From assembly GCF_000280055.1 (NCBI RefSeq), contig NZ_ALAB01000026.1, positions 1-64,000 of the forward strand: DNA of 64,000 nt, read 5' to 3'. A program made the translations under genes and the position numbers. Origin of the DNA: Alishewanella aestuarii B11 (GTDB lineage: Bacteria; Pseudomonadota; Gammaproteobacteria; Enterobacterales; Alteromonadaceae). The notes under the pieces were generated by a model. The model did not search any database. It saw nothing but the letters and a program-made list of their open reading frames with translations, and was not told the DNA's origin. Positions 53,613-63,566 of this stretch are shown piece after piece (within the stretch, counting starts at the first letter, position 1; each line of letters starts with the position of its first letter).

Positions 53613-54083
53613 ATGAAGTTGATCCTGATTGCCGTAGGTACCAAGATGCCTGCCTGGGTACAAACCGGCTTTGAGGAATATGCCCGTCGCTTTCCCCGCG
53701 ATCTGCCGTTCGAACTGATTGAAATTGCCGCTGGTAAGCGCGGTAAAAATGCGGATATCAAACGCATTCTGGAGCAAGAAGGCGAAAAAATGCTGGCGGC
53801 AGTACCCAAAGGTAGCCGCATCGTAACGCTGGAAGTGCTGGGTCAAAACTGGACCAGCCCGCAGCTGGCCGGCAAGTTACAGGAATGGCAACAGGATGGT
53901 CGTGATGTCTGCTTACTGGTTGGGGGCCCGGAAGGTTTGGCGCCAGCCTGTATTGCAGCCAGCGAAGCCAAATGGTCACTCTCGGCGCTGACACTGCCCC
54001 ATCCGCTGGTCAGGGTGGTGATGGCAGAGGCCCTGTACCGCGCCTGGAGTATTAGTACCAATCACCCTTATCACCGCGAGTAG
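53613..54083 (+). CDS. rlmH: 23S rRNA (pseudouridine-1915-N3)-methyltransferase
   Basis: 156-residue SPOUT methyltransferase modifying pseudouridine 1915 in helix 69 of 23S rRNA. The knot region is visible as [12 protein letters not shown] and [26 protein letters not shown] with the final HPYHRE. It is the standard partner of rsfS; mrdA starts three bases after its stop. Confidence 0.96.
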   Translation: MKLILIAVGTKMPAWVQTGFEEYARRFPRDLPFELIEIAAGKRGKNADIKRILEQEGEKMLAAVPKGSRIVTLEVLGQNWTSPQLAGKLQEWQQDGRDVCLLVGGPEGLAPACIAASEAKWSLSALTLPHPLVRVVMAEALYRAWSISTNHPYHRE

Positions 54084-54085
54084 GC

Positions 54086-55954
54086 ATGCTAAGAAAACGT
54101 GTTGCCATGCAAGATGTCGAGGCAGAGTCCCGCTTATTTAGCCAGCGGGCGCTGGTGGCTATGCTATTGGTGATGCTGGCTTTTGGCGTGATCATTATCA
54201 ATATGTATCACCTGCAGGTGAAATCCTATCAGGTCTACCAAACCCGCTCCGAGGGTAACCGGATTAAAGTGGTGCCACTGGCGCCAAACCGCGGCATGAT
54301 CACTGACCGTAACGGTATTTTGCTGGCCGAGAACCGGCCGGTGTTCTCCCTCGAATTAGTACCAGAGCAGGTCGAAAATATGACCGAAACACTGGCAGAG
54401 CTGGCACAACTAATCGAGATCCCGGACGAGTTACAACAAAGCTTCCTGCGTGATGTGCGCCAACAGCGTCGCTTTAATAGCATAGCGCTGAAAGAGCAGC
54501 TCAATGATGAAGAAGTGGCAATCATCTCGGTTAATCTGCACCGTTTTCCCGGCGTCACTGTCGAAGCCCGTCTTAGCCGCCACTACCCTTTTGGTAATTT
54601 GTTTACCCATGCACTGGGCTATATCGGCCGCATCAATACCAATGATCTGAAACGGCTGGAAGAGAGCGACCAACTGGCAAATTACGCCGCCACCCGCGAT
54701 ATCGGCAAAATTGGCTTAGAGCGCTACTACGAAACCGAATTACACGGCACCATGGGTTATCAGGAAGTTGAAGTGAATAACCGCGGCCGCCTGATCCGGG
54801 TATTACGCTCGGTACCGGCGCAATCGGGTAAAAATATTCAGCTTAATCTGGATGTGGGCCTGCAACTCACCGCCCAGCAGTTACTGGAAGGTAAGCGCGG
54901 GGCTATTGTTGCAATGGATCCCCGCGATGGGGCCGTGATGGCGTTTTACAGTAACCCCAGCTACGACCCTAACCTGTTTGTGCATGGGATCAGCAGTACC
55001 AATTACAATGCGTTATTAAATTCCCCGGACCGGCCGCTGATTAACCGGGTGACGCAAGGCGTATATCCGCCGGCCTCTACCATTAAGCCGCATCTGGCAT
55101 TATTAGGGCTGGAAACCAATACTATTACTCCCAGCACCCGGATCTGGGATCCGGGCTTCTTTCAGCTACCCGGCGTCGAGCATCGTTACCGCGACTGGAA
55201 ACGCTGGGGCCATGGCTGGGTCGATGTTTACAGTGCCATTATCGAGAGCTGTGATACCTTCTTTTATGATATGGGGGTTAAACTCGGTATTGACCGCATT
55301 TCTGACTATATGAACAGGCTTGGCTTTGGTGAAAAAACCGGTATTGATATTCTGGAAGAGTCTAACACCAATATGCCGTCACGGGGTTGGAAGCGGGCCC
55401 GGCATAACCAGCCCTGGTTTCATGGCGATACCGTCGCGGTCAGTATCGGCCAGGGTTACTGGACTTCTACACCAATCCAATTGATGACCACCACCGCCGC
55501 TTTGCTGAATAACGGCATGCTGCCGATCCCCCATATGGCGAAAACTCTGACTAATGATGCCGGCACCGAGCAGGTCAGTACCGAATTGCAACCGACCGTC
55601 AATGTGGTTAACCCACGCAACTGGCAAGTGATCCGCGATGCGATGGAGCAAACCGTCAGTACGCAAAAGGGTACCGCCTTTAACGCCTTTCGCGGCGCCA
55701 GTTATAGCTCAGGCGGCAAAACCGGTACTGCCCAGCTGGTAAAAATTGCCCAGGATGCCAAATACGATGCCAATGCCCTGGATGAACGCCTGCGTGATAA
55801 TGCGATGTATGTTGGCTATGCCCCGGCAGAAAACCCGAGCATAATCATAGCAGTAACGGTTGAAAATATTGGCGGCGGCGGCAGTACAGCCGCACCGATT
55901 GCCCGCCAAATGCTGGACTATTACTTTAGCGCCGGAGTCAATAACGATGAATGA
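54086..55954 (+). CDS. mrdA: Penicillin-binding protein 2
   Basis: 622-residue transpeptidase of the elongasome, cross-linking peptidoglycan for rod shape with RodA. An N-terminal membrane anchor (~residues 25-45) is followed by the dimerisation domain and the transpeptidase with Ser in STIKPHLAL, SxN equivalent SCDTF and KTG in SGGKTGTAQ. It overlaps mrdB by eight bases (ATGAATGA), so PBP2 and RodA are translationally coupled. Confidence 0.97.
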   Translation: MLRKRVAMQDVEAESRLFSQRALVAMLLVMLAFGVIIINMYHLQVKSYQVYQTRSEGNRIKVVPLAPNRGMITDRNGILLAENRPVFSLELVPEQVENMTETLAELAQLIEIPDELQQSFLRDVRQQRRFNSIALKEQLNDEEVAIISVNLHRFPGVTVEARLSRHYPFGNLFTHALGYIGRINTNDLKRLEESDQLANYAATRDIGKIGLERYYETELHGTMGYQEVEVNNRGRLIRVLRSVPAQSGKNIQLNLDVGLQLTAQQLLEGKRGAIVAMDPRDGAVMAFYSNPSYDPNLFVHGISSTNYNALLNSPDRPLINRVTQGVYPPASTIKPHLALLGLETNTITPSTRIWDPGFFQLPGVEHRYRDWKRWGHGWVDVYSAIIESCDTFFYDMGVKLGIDRISDYMNRLGFGEKTGIDILEESNTNMPSRGWKRARHNQPWFHGDTVAVSIGQGYWTSTPIQLMTTTAALLNNGMLPIPHMAKTLTNDAGTEQVSTELQPTVNVVNPRNWQVIRDAMEQTVSTQKGTAFNAFRGASYSSGGKTGTAQLVKIAQDAKYDANALDERLRDNAMYVGYAPAENPSIIIAVTVENIGGGGSTAAPIARQMLDYYFSAGVNNDE

Positions 55955-57068
55955 TAGTCTGGTTAATTCGCGCCATAGTAACAGCCGGTTAGCGTTTTTT
56001 CATATCGATACGCCGTTGTTACTGGGCCTGTTAGCGCTGGTCAGTTACGGCTTGCTGGTATTGTATAGCGCCTCTGGCCAGAGTGAGCGAATGGTCGAAG
56101 CACAAATTATCCGCTTAGGTGTCGCCTTTGCGGTAATGATTGGTATGGCACAAATCAGCCCATTAACGATTCGCCGTTGGTCATTACCGCTGTTTATTGT
56201 CGGCACCTTATTACTGGTAGCAGTACTGATGTTCGGCCATATCGGTAAAGGCGCCCAGCGCTGGCTGGATCTGGGTTTTATAAAGTTTCAGCCGTCCGAA
56301 ATTATGAAGCTGGCAGTACCGATGGCGATTGCCTGGTTTATCGCCTCGCACAACCTGCCACCGAAAAAGCGCCATCTGACCGTCGGCTTTTTGATGTGTG
56401 TGATCCCAACGCTGCTGATTGCTAAGCAACCGGATCTGGGCACTGCTATCCTGATTGCTGCTGCCGGCATTTTCGTCTTATTTCTGGCCGGGATGAGCTG
56501 GAAGCTCATCACCTTTATCGTGGCGCTGGTATCTGCCTTTGCGCCCGTGCTCTGGCTGTTTGGCATGCACGATTATCAGCGGCGCCGGGTACTGACCTTT
56601 CTGAACCCGGAAAGTGACCCGCTGGGCTCAGGCTATCATATTATTCAGTCCAAGATCGCCATTGGCTCTGGTGGCGTGCATGGTAAAGGCTGGCTGCAGG
56701 GTACCCAGTCGCAGCTGGAATTTTTGCCGGAGCGTCATACCGATTTTATTTTCTCAGTGCTAAGTAAAGAATTTGGCCTGGTAGGCGTATTGTTTTTACT
56801 GGCAATTTATTTGTTTATTATTGGCCGGGGCTTGCTTATCGCCACCCGGGCACAGGATAATTATGGCAAACTGGTTGCCGGCAGCTTTACCCTGACATTT
56901 TTCGTCTATGTGTTCGTCAATATAGGCATGGTTTCCGGGCTGTTACCGGTTGTTGGGGTGCCGTTACCGCTGGTCAGTTTTGGTGGCACTTCGATGGTGA
57001 CCATGATGGCCGCTTTTGGCATTATTATGTCGGTAAGTACACATAAACGCAGTATGGCCCAAACCTGA
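55947..57068 (+). CDS. mrdB: Peptidoglycan glycosyltransferase RodA (SEDS)
   Basis: 373-residue SEDS-family glycosyltransferase polymerising glycan strands in the elongasome together with PBP2. Ten membrane helices; conserved segments [25 protein letters not shown] and the [13 protein letters not shown] tail. The ORF can be read 29 codons upstream, but that part lies inside mrdA; ATG at 55947 overlapping the mrdA end is the family start. rlpA begins two bases after its stop. Confidence 0.97.
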   Translation: MNDSLVNSRHSNSRLAFFHIDTPLLLGLLALVSYGLLVLYSASGQSERMVEAQIIRLGVAFAVMIGMAQISPLTIRRWSLPLFIVGTLLLVAVLMFGHIGKGAQRWLDLGFIKFQPSEIMKLAVPMAIAWFIASHNLPPKKRHLTVGFLMCVIPTLLIAKQPDLGTAILIAAAGIFVLFLAGMSWKLITFIVALVSAFAPVLWLFGMHDYQRRRVLTFLNPESDPLGSGYHIIQSKIAIGSGGVHGKGWLQGTQSQLEFLPERHTDFIFSVLSKEFGLVGVLFLLAIYLFIIGRGLLIATRAQDNYGKLVAGSFTLTFFVYVFVNIGMVSGLLPVVGVPLPLVSFGGTSMVTMMAAFGIIMSVSTHKRSMAQT

Positions 57069-57069
57069 T

Positions 57070-57984
57070 ATGACTAAATTACGCCTCAGCCTAATCACAC
57101 TGCTTGCTGCCGCTACCCTGGCGGCCTGTAGCAGTAAACCACCAGCCCCGGGTACACCGGCGGCAAAACCACCATCGATGGTATCACCGAATGCCGGTCG
57201 CTACCGTGATGAAACCGACAGTAAACCACCCCGCTTACCGACCTTGCTGGAAATGACCGATCCGATACCCAAGGCCGAGCCGTTGAGCCGCGGTGGTAAT
57301 AACCCTTACAATATTTTCGGCCAGGATTACCTGCCGTTACAACAGCTGACCGAACATACCGAAGTCGGTATTGCTTCCTGGTATGGCAATAAATTTCACG
57401 GTTACCATACCTCGAATGGCGAGATCTACAATATGTTCGCCATGACCGCGGCCCATAAAACCCTGCCGTTGCCGTCTTATGTGCGGGTAACCAATCTGGA
57501 TAATAACCAGAGCGCTATTGTCCGAGTCAATGACCGCGGCCCTTTCCACCAGGACCGGATTATTGATCTCTCTTATTCAGCAGCTCATAAAATCGGCATG
57601 CTGCAACGCGGTACAGCCAGGGTTAAGGTTGAGCTGCTAAAATCGCCGGCGATGCTGGCGCAGCAACAAGGGCAACAAGGCATTCCGATGCAGCGCGCTG
57701 CGCCGCCCAGTGCCGGTGAAACACGGATTAGAAGTGCTGAACTACCGAACAGACAATGCTATATCCAACTGTTTGCGATCAGTGACAACAACAGAGCGCG
57801 TCAGTTGCAGCAACAAATTGCCAGCCAGTGGTCAGTACCAACGGAGATCCGCTCCGGTAACGGCTTACACCGGCTGTTAATAGGTCCAACCTCGGATAGC
57901 CAACTGGCGCAACAATGGCTGAATCAGTTCCGCACCGGCAGCTATCCGCAGGCATTTTTTGTCGATGGTGGTCAGTGCGGCTGA
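57070..57984 (+). CDS. rlpA: RlpA, septal-ring-type lytic transglycosylase
   Basis: 304-residue outer-membrane lipoprotein (lipobox LAAC, Cys20). A double-psi beta-barrel domain carries EVGIASWYGNKFHGYHTSNGE and IVRVNDRGPFHQDRIIDLS with the catalytic Asp; a C-terminal SPOR domain (CYIQLFAISDNNRARQLQQQI) binds denuded glycan at the septum. Gene position after mrdB is conserved. Confidence 0.93.
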   Translation: MTKLRLSLITLLAAATLAACSSKPPAPGTPAAKPPSMVSPNAGRYRDETDSKPPRLPTLLEMTDPIPKAEPLSRGGNNPYNIFGQDYLPLQQLTEHTEVGIASWYGNKFHGYHTSNGEIYNMFAMTAAHKTLPLPSYVRVTNLDNNQSAIVRVNDRGPFHQDRIIDLSYSAAHKIGMLQRGTARVKVELLKSPAMLAQQQGQQGIPMQRAAPPSAGETRIRSAELPNRQCYIQLFAISDNNRARQLQQQIASQWSVPTEIRSGNGLHRLLIGPTSDSQLAQQWLNQFRTGSYPQAFFVDGGQCG

Positions 57985-58021
57985 TCACTTCAGCTAGTCC
58001 CTAACTTATAAGAAAGGTGCT

Positions 58022-59185
58022 ATGAACAGTTATTATCAGGTTTTTGGTGCGGCAACCTTAGCCGTAAGCAGTGCATTTCTGGTAGCGCAAGCGAGCGCAC
58101 AAAGTGTAATACCACAAGCGCCGCAAGTGGCAGCGAAAGGACATATCCTGGTCGATTATGATACCGGCGCGGTACTGTCGGAAGAAAATGCCGATATGTC
58201 GCTGGCACCGGCCAGTTTAACCAAGATGATGACCATTTACGTGATTGGTATGGAGCTAAAACAAGGCAACATTACCATGGACGACATGGTCACTGTCAGC
58301 GAACGCGCCTGGTCGAGAAACTTCCCCGGCTCTTCGCTGATGTTTATTGAAGTGGGCGCTCAGGTCAAAGTCGCAGATCTGGCGCGCGGTATTATGATCC
58401 AGTCAGGCAATGATGCCTGTGTTGCCATGGCGGAACATATCGCCGGTACCGAAAGTGCCTTTGTCGATCTGATGAATGCGCACGCCGAGCGGCTAGGCAT
58501 GGTCAATACCCGCTTTGGTAATAGTCATGGTTTACATCTGGACGAGCAGTACACAACGCCGCGTGATATGGCCGTGCTATCGCGGGCACTGATCCGGGAT
58601 GTACCAGACTTATACGCCCTGTATTCTGAGCGGCAGTTCACCTTTAATAACATTACCCAGCACAACCGTAACTCCCTGCTGTGGGATCGCAGCCTGGAAG
58701 TGGATGGCATCAAAACCGGTTATACTAAAGAAGCTGGCTTTAGCCTGATCACCTCAGCCACCCGTGAAGGTATGCGTCTGGTGTCGGTAGTCATGGGCAC
58801 GGCTAACGAACGCGCCCGCGCCGCCGAAAATAAAAAGTTACTGACCTACGGTTTCCGCTTTTTCGAAACTGTCACTACCCATCAGGCCGGTGAAAAACTG
58901 GCCGACGAACGACTGTGGAAAGGTCAGCAGTCAACGGTGGCAGTCGGTCTGGCGGAAAATGCGACTGTGACCTTACAACGCGGTCAGCGTCGGAATTTAA
59001 AAGCAGACATCCAGTTGGATCAGCAACTGATCGCCCCCATTAACAAGGGCGACGTGGTTGGCAAGGTGGTGCTGCAGCTGAACAATGAACAGCTTGGCAG
59101 CTACCCGCTTGTGGCCCTGGAAAGTATTGAACAGGCAGGCTTTTTCAGCCGGTTGGTTGATGCTGTGAAGTTAAAGTTTCAATAA
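58022..59185 (+). CDS. dacA: D-alanyl-D-alanine carboxypeptidase (PBP5/6 type)
   Basis: 387-residue low-molecular-weight PBP trimming pentapeptides in peptidoglycan. Signal peptide ending ASA; active-site Ser65 in SLTK, SGN in SGNDACVAMAE and KTG in KTGYTKEAG. The C-terminal amphipathic helix (GFFSRLVDAVKLKF) anchors it to the inner membrane. A strong terminator follows. Confidence 0.96.
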   Translation: MNSYYQVFGAATLAVSSAFLVAQASAQSVIPQAPQVAAKGHILVDYDTGAVLSEENADMSLAPASLTKMMTIYVIGMELKQGNITMDDMVTVSERAWSRNFPGSSLMFIEVGAQVKVADLARGIMIQSGNDACVAMAEHIAGTESAFVDLMNAHAERLGMVNTRFGNSHGLHLDEQYTTPRDMAVLSRALIRDVPDLYALYSERQFTFNNITQHNRNSLLWDRSLEVDGIKTGYTKEAGFSLITSATREGMRLVSVVMGTANERARAAENKKLLTYGFRFFETVTTHQAGEKLADERLWKGQQSTVAVGLAENATVTLQRGQRRNLKADIQLDQQLIAPINKGDVVGKVVLQLNNEQLGSYPLVALESIEQAGFFSRLVDAVKLKFQ

Positions 59186-59206
59186 CGCCACACCGAGATT
59201 AAGCTA

Positions 59207-59235
59207 AGTCCCGGCCTGGCCGGGACTTTTTTATT
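59207..59235 (+). terminator. Terminator after dacA
   Basis: AGTCCCGGC/GCCGGGACT stem with a three-base loop followed by TTTTTT on the plus strand. Confidence 0.9.
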
Positions 59236-59252
59236 TTTACTGAGTAAAGCAG

Positions 59253-59534
59253 ATGGTCACTGAAGTTAAAAATACCCGTTTTGATGAGTTTCTGGAATTT
59301 CCCTGCCAGTTTAATTTTAAAGTACTGGGTCTGGCCGATGCGCGGCTGGTTGACGAGGTGATGATGGTGATCCGCCAACATGCCGACGCCGCTGATTACA
59401 GCCCCAGTGTTAAACCCAGCGGTAAAGGCAACTACCATTCGGTGACAGTACAGGTGACAGTCACCAGTAAGTCGCATATTGAATTACTGTACACTGAGCT
59501 TGGCAAAATTGAGCTGGTGCGCTACGTACTCTGA
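59253..59534 (+). CDS. ybeD: YbeD (DUF493) family protein
   Basis: 93-residue DUF493 protein with an ACT-like ferredoxin fold ([28 protein letters not shown]...). It is conserved between dacA and lipB in gammaproteobacteria; proposed to have a regulatory link with lipoate metabolism, but its function is not proven. Confidence 0.93.
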   Translation: MVTEVKNTRFDEFLEFPCQFNFKVLGLADARLVDEVMMVIRQHADAADYSPSVKPSGKGNYHSVTVQVTVTSKSHIELLYTELGKIELVRYVL

Positions 59535-59613
59535 GCAGTTTACGCCGCCAGAGGTACTCGAAATCCGCGACTTATCCAGTATAATGCCCGCTTAAATCAG
59601 CACGGAGCTTACC

Positions 59614-60267
59614 TTGTCTATTACCGAGCAACTGGTGATCCGCCAGCTGGGTCTGCAAGACTACAGCCGGATCTGGCAGGCCATGCAGCAGTTTACCGAT
59701 CTGCGCGACAGTAACACGCCGGACGAAATCTGGTTGTTAGAGCATCCACCGGTCTTTACCCAGGGGCAGGCCGGTAAAGCCGAACATCTGCTCTTTCCGG
59801 GAGACATTCCGGTGGTACAGGTTGATCGCGGCGGTCAGGTCACCTACCACGGCCCGGGCCAGTTGGTGGCTTATGTACTGTTGGATATCAAGCGCCGTAA
59901 TCTGGGCGTGCGCCAGCTGGTCAGCATGCTGGAAAATATTCTGATTGAGCTGTTGCGCCGTTATAACATCAACGCCGAAGCCCGACCCGATGCACCTGGC
60001 GTCTATGTTGCTGGAGCGAAGATCGCCTCGCTCGGGCTGCGGGTACGTAAAGGCTGTACCTTTCACGGTCTGGCGTTGAATGTGCAGATGGATATGGAAC
60101 CCTTTAGCCGGATCAACCCGTGCGGTTATGCCGGTATGCAAATGGTACAATGTAGTGAGCTGGGCGGACCGCTTCAAGTCTCTGAGGCCGCAACCGTCAT
60201 GGCCGAACTTTTTCAACAACATCTGGCAATTAGCAGCCCGGTGGTTAAAACAGGGTTAGAGAACTAA
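59614..60267 (+). CDS. lipB: Octanoyl-[acyl-carrier-protein]-protein N-octanoyltransferase
   Basis: 217-residue LipB, moving octanoate from acyl carrier protein to the lipoyl domains of dehydrogenases. Catalytic Lys136 (GAKIASLG) and Cys170 (NPCGYAGM) are present with [16 protein letters not shown]. The start is TTG at 59614 with CGGAG upstream. lipA follows directly. Confidence 0.95.
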   Translation: MSITEQLVIRQLGLQDYSRIWQAMQQFTDLRDSNTPDEIWLLEHPPVFTQGQAGKAEHLLFPGDIPVVQVDRGGQVTYHGPGQLVAYVLLDIKRRNLGVRQLVSMLENILIELLRRYNINAEARPDAPGVYVAGAKIASLGLRVRKGCTFHGLALNVQMDMEPFSRINPCGYAGMQMVQCSELGGPLQVSEAATVMAELFQQHLAISSPVVKTGLEN

Positions 60268-60268
60268 A

Positions 60269-61249
60269 ATGACCAAAACAGCACGTATGGAACCCGGCGT
60301 TAAGCTGCGCGATGCGGAGAAAATGGCATTAATCCCGGTAAAGGTACTGCCCACCGAGCGCGACGAGATGTTACGCAAGCCAGAATGGCTGAAGATCAAA
60401 CTGCCGAAAAGCACCGAGCGGATCGACGAAATCAAAGGTGCACTGCGCAAACACGGCCTGCATTCAGTTTGCGAAGAAGCCTCCTGCCCCAATTTATCCG
60501 AGTGTTTTAACCACGGTACTGCCACCTTTATGATTCTGGGTGCCATCTGTACCCGTCGCTGCCCGTTCTGTGATGTCGCCCATGGCCGGCCGCTGCCACC
60601 CAGTGCTGAAGAGCCGGAAAAGCTGGCACTGACCATTCGCGATATGAAGCTAAAGTATGTGGTGATTACCTCAGTAGACCGCGACGACTTACGTGATGGC
60701 GGTGCCCAGCATTTTGCCGATTGTATTGCCGCTATCCGTAAATATAGCCCGGAGATTAAAATTGAAGTGCTGGTGCCGGACTTCCGCGGCCGGATGGATG
60801 TGGCACTGGAGATCTTAAGTAAAAACCCACCTGACGTATTTAACCACAATCTGGAGACGGCACCGCGTCTGTATAAGCTGGCACGGCCTGGAGCGGACTA
60901 TAAATGGTCACTGACCCTGCTACAGCGCTTTAAGCAATTACACCCGCAGGTGGCGACCAAGTCTGGCCTAATGGTGGGTTTGGGTGAAACCACTGAAGAG
61001 TTATTAGAAGTGCTGCGCGATCTACGCGAACATCAGGTAGATATGTTAACCGTGGGGCAGTATCTGCAACCAAGTAAGCACCACCTGCCGGTAAAACGCT
61101 ATATGCCACCGGCAGAGTTTGCAGAGATCAAAGCCTATGCCGATGAGTTAGGTTTTAAACATGCTGCCTGCGGCCCTTTTGTCCGCTCCAGCTATCATGC
61201 AGACCGTCAGGCAGCAGGTGAAGATATTGTGACTTACAACGCTAAATAG
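60269..61249 (+). CDS. lipA: Lipoyl synthase
   Basis: 326-residue radical-SAM enzyme inserting two sulfurs into protein-bound octanoate. The auxiliary cluster uses Cys68, Cys73 and Cys79; the radical SAM cluster uses Cys94, Cys98 and Cys101 (CTRRCPFC). The RSSYHA end carries the conserved Ser. It is the last gene of the conserved block; sequence of different character starts immediately after its stop at 61249. Confidence 0.97.
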   Translation: MTKTARMEPGVKLRDAEKMALIPVKVLPTERDEMLRKPEWLKIKLPKSTERIDEIKGALRKHGLHSVCEEASCPNLSECFNHGTATFMILGAICTRRCPFCDVAHGRPLPPSAEEPEKLALTIRDMKLKYVVITSVDRDDLRDGGAQHFADCIAAIRKYSPEIKIEVLVPDFRGRMDVALEILSKNPPDVFNHNLETAPRLYKLARPGADYKWSLTLLQRFKQLHPQVATKSGLMVGLGETTEELLEVLRDLREHQVDMLTVGQYLQPSKHHLPVKRYMPPAEFAEIKAYADELGFKHAACGPFVRSSYHADRQAAGEDIVTYNAK

Positions 61250-61260
61250 TACTCCACAAT

Positions 61261-61300
61261 GCTATTTTGTACTGTACATCGCTATTTTGTACCGCCACTT
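61261..61300 (-). repeat. Two 20-bp direct repeats with TnsB-site-like core
   Basis: On the plus strand GCTATTTTGTAC occurs at 61261-61272 and 61281-61292, 20 bases apart. On the minus strand this is TACAAAATAGC, which contains the ACAAAATAG core of Tn7 TnsB binding sites, preceded by AGTGGCGG where Tn7 has TGTGGGCG. If these are transposon-end sites, their orientation would place the element interior on the lipA side, opposite to what the next gene suggests, so this may be a remnant or another family. Confidence 0.5.
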
Positions 61301-61320
61301 CGTAGTAGTAGCGGAGTGGC
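61294..61320. other. Stem-loop just upstream of the TnsE-like gene
   Basis: GCCACTTCG and CGGAGTGGC pair as a 9-bp stem with one T-G pair, loop TAGTAGTAG. It contains the presumed ribosome site GGAG (61312-61315) of the next gene, so folding could reduce its translation. Confidence 0.45.
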
Positions 61321-61323
61321 CTA

Positions 61324-63069
61324 GTGAAGGGGATTCCACGGATCAAGGAATTCCCCTCCGATAATCGTTACTGGCGGGTTGATTGGTTCGGTGCCATTCA
61401 GCCCAATCCCAAGCTCCCCCGCGAGCCAGTACTGCAAATTGTTATAACCCCGTTCAAAACACCTGATATTAGCGCTCTGCCCCCTAACAAGCTGGCGTCT
61501 GCATCCAGCGGTTTGGTGGATTACACAGAACAACAAACAATCTGTATTGGTACCGGCCAGCTGCCGGCGGTGTGTGTTGGCTCTATCTGGCGCAACAGTG
61601 AGTGTCAGCAGCAGCTTGCTGGGCAACTGACCGAGTTCAAAGGGTTAGAGATTTCTGAGCATACCAGCCAAGTGTTAAATGCCAGTGCCAAAGAGCATAA
61701 CCAGTACATCATTCCCTATACGCATTACAAATTTGGCAAAGACGGGTATTTCAGCAAAATGGTTGCAGTAGAATATGGCGGTGACCCTTACGGCATTTTA
61801 ATCCCAAAGGCTGAGCTGGTGCGGTTTTACTATGCCGTGTCGACCAACCTGGCAGATGTGATTTTCTCGGGTGACCTAAAACACAATTTGCATGCCGTGC
61901 TGAATATGGAACACACCTGGTCGGAACCGGAAGAACAGCGCGAAGTTATTGGGCTACGCCAGCGTTTTTCGGACCAAGACGGCTGGATACTGTCCCGAAT
62001 TCTAAATTCTCCCGAAGCCTGGTCAGGTGCCACAGCAGTGCACGACGCCATGCTAAAAAGTCGTGTAAATGGCGTAGCGGCGCATATTGAAAGTAATTTT
62101 CCGTTTGCCGGCAACACGAACCTGAGCGCCCGTTGTAAAATGCTCCCTACGGCTGATCCGAATAAATGGCGTTACCTGGTATTGTCACTCGTTCGCTGCT
62201 CTGCGGCTTTCCCCTTCCGGCACCTGACCGTGTATCGTGACAACGACAACAACCGAGCCAAAGATGGCGAAGACAAACCTGATAACGAGAAAAAGCCAGG
62301 CTGGGGCGGCACCCGTGTAGTTCCTGGGCAGCAAGGCAAACCCTTTCAAAGTCAGCAAGCACCGAACAAAAACGCAGCTACAGAAATATTTAACCTGCCA
62401 ACAGACAGGTTCGGCGATATTGCCGGTAAAGAGCCGGATAAACCAACTAAAGAGCAATGTGAGTATAAATCTGTCACCGTCGTAAAGCCGCCAGTAGACA
62501 GCAATCAGCTCAGTAGTGCTCAAGGTGATAATACCGACTCTACCGTTGGTACAGGCCGTTTAAACAGCACCTATGAGCGTGCCAAAGCGCTTCCTGCCAG
62601 CTTCGATACCTTTATCAAAGCTATTGAGCATCTGAATACCTATGAAGGCTTTAGCGCAAAGATACGGGAACCTGATGAGCTAACCAGATATATTCCGCTT
62701 ACTAAGCCAGAGGGTTATCGGCAATGGTCGTATTTGGACTCCAAAAGTATGACTCCCCGAGCCGTCTTAATCGGGGATATTCTGTACCGAGGGTGCTGGT
62801 TCAGTTTGATTGAGTTTGAGCATAGACAAACCGATAAATGTTGCATTGGCATGGTATTTCTTGACAGTGGACAACATATAACCTCTGTTGTACTAGCAAT
62901 TCTGTTCACTAAAATTGCTGAGTATCGAGGAATATGGGGCAATATCCCAGCTATTGCAGCTGAGAACATACGTATTGAGTCTTATAAACATGTTTGGTCG
63001 ACACCACAACACCTTTCCTCAATAATTGCTTTAAAATTAAATAATTACAGTGAAGAATTCCAAACTTAA
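61324..63069 (+). CDS. Large accessory protein, possibly TnsE-like
   Basis: 581-residue soluble protein with a GTG start. An N-terminal part (residues 1-300) includes ILIPKAELVRFYYAVSTNL and RQRFSDQDGWILSRILN; a hydrophilic low-complexity linker (~300-425) contains APNKNAATEIFNLPTDRF and PDKPTKEQCEYKS; a C-terminal domain (~430-570) contains TFIKAIEHLN and RQWSYLDSKS. Overall length and layout recall the TnsE target-selection protein of Tn7-like transposons (TnsE_C domain), and nearby repeats resemble TnsB sites. No TnsA, B or C genes are in the window, so this is tentative. Base composition is similar to the chromosome. Confidence 0.45.
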   Translation: MKGIPRIKEFPSDNRYWRVDWFGAIQPNPKLPREPVLQIVITPFKTPDISALPPNKLASASSGLVDYTEQQTICIGTGQLPAVCVGSIWRNSECQQQLAGQLTEFKGLEISEHTSQVLNASAKEHNQYIIPYTHYKFGKDGYFSKMVAVEYGGDPYGILIPKAELVRFYYAVSTNLADVIFSGDLKHNLHAVLNMEHTWSEPEEQREVIGLRQRFSDQDGWILSRILNSPEAWSGATAVHDAMLKSRVNGVAAHIESNFPFAGNTNLSARCKMLPTADPNKWRYLVLSLVRCSAAFPFRHLTVYRDNDNNRAKDGEDKPDNEKKPGWGGTRVVPGQQGKPFQSQQAPNKNAATEIFNLPTDRFGDIAGKEPDKPTKEQCEYKSVTVVKPPVDSNQLSSAQGDNTDSTVGTGRLNSTYERAKALPASFDTFIKAIEHLNTYEGFSAKIREPDELTRYIPLTKPEGYRQWSYLDSKSMTPRAVLIGDILYRGCWFSLIEFEHRQTDKCCIGMVFLDSGQHITSVVLAILFTKIAEYRGIWGNIPAIAAENIRIESYKHVWSTPQHLSSIIALKLNNYSEEFQT

Positions 63070-63182
63070 ACACCCTTTGGCAGGCCAAATTTATAAACAT
63101 TGGCACTCAGTTTCAATCCTCTATGAGAATGTGGCAAGTCCGGTATATACTATTTAAAACATAGGGAACGTGGCAAATTCAT

Positions 63183-63557
63183 GTGATAACAGAGTTATTT
63201 AGTTTTTTATTTAATACTTCCAGTGACTTTGAGCTTAATAGTGAATGGTCTCTATTGGTCTTCAGCTTAGCTTCTGGGTGCATTGGTTTAGTCGTTGTAA
63301 CCTTAGATTTTCTGTTTGTGAAAGCTACCAACAAAAGCAGTATCCTAAAATTATCATATTCAGGTTACAGAACTCTGTTTGTGTTTCTGATATGGGGTTT
63401 CGGTGCAATGCTGGGAGGCTATATAGGCGGCGCAGTGGGCATTTTCGAAATTACACGAGTAGCTAGCGTATTTGTAGCTTTATCCTGGACTACAGTTTTA
63501 CCAAGGCTCGTAGACTCAATTGATGATCCTAACTCTACAGAGCGAGTTGATGTTTAA
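63183..63557 (+). CDS. Small membrane protein, unknown
   Basis: 124-residue protein with about three membrane helices (WSLLVFSLASGCIGLVVVTL; TLFVFLIWGFGAMLGGYIGG; ASVFVALSWTTVLP). The start is probably GTG at 63183; its ribosome site is weak. The DNA is clearly more AT-rich than the chromosome core, pointing to acquired DNA. It is followed by another gene nine bases downstream with a good ribosome site, so the two form an operon. No family was recognised. Confidence 0.6.
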   Translation: MITELFSFLFNTSSDFELNSEWSLLVFSLASGCIGLVVVTLDFLFVKATNKSSILKLSYSGYRTLFVFLIWGFGAMLGGYIGGAVGIFEITRVASVFVALSWTTVLPRLVDSIDDPNSTERVDV

Positions 63558-63566
63558 GGTGGATAT

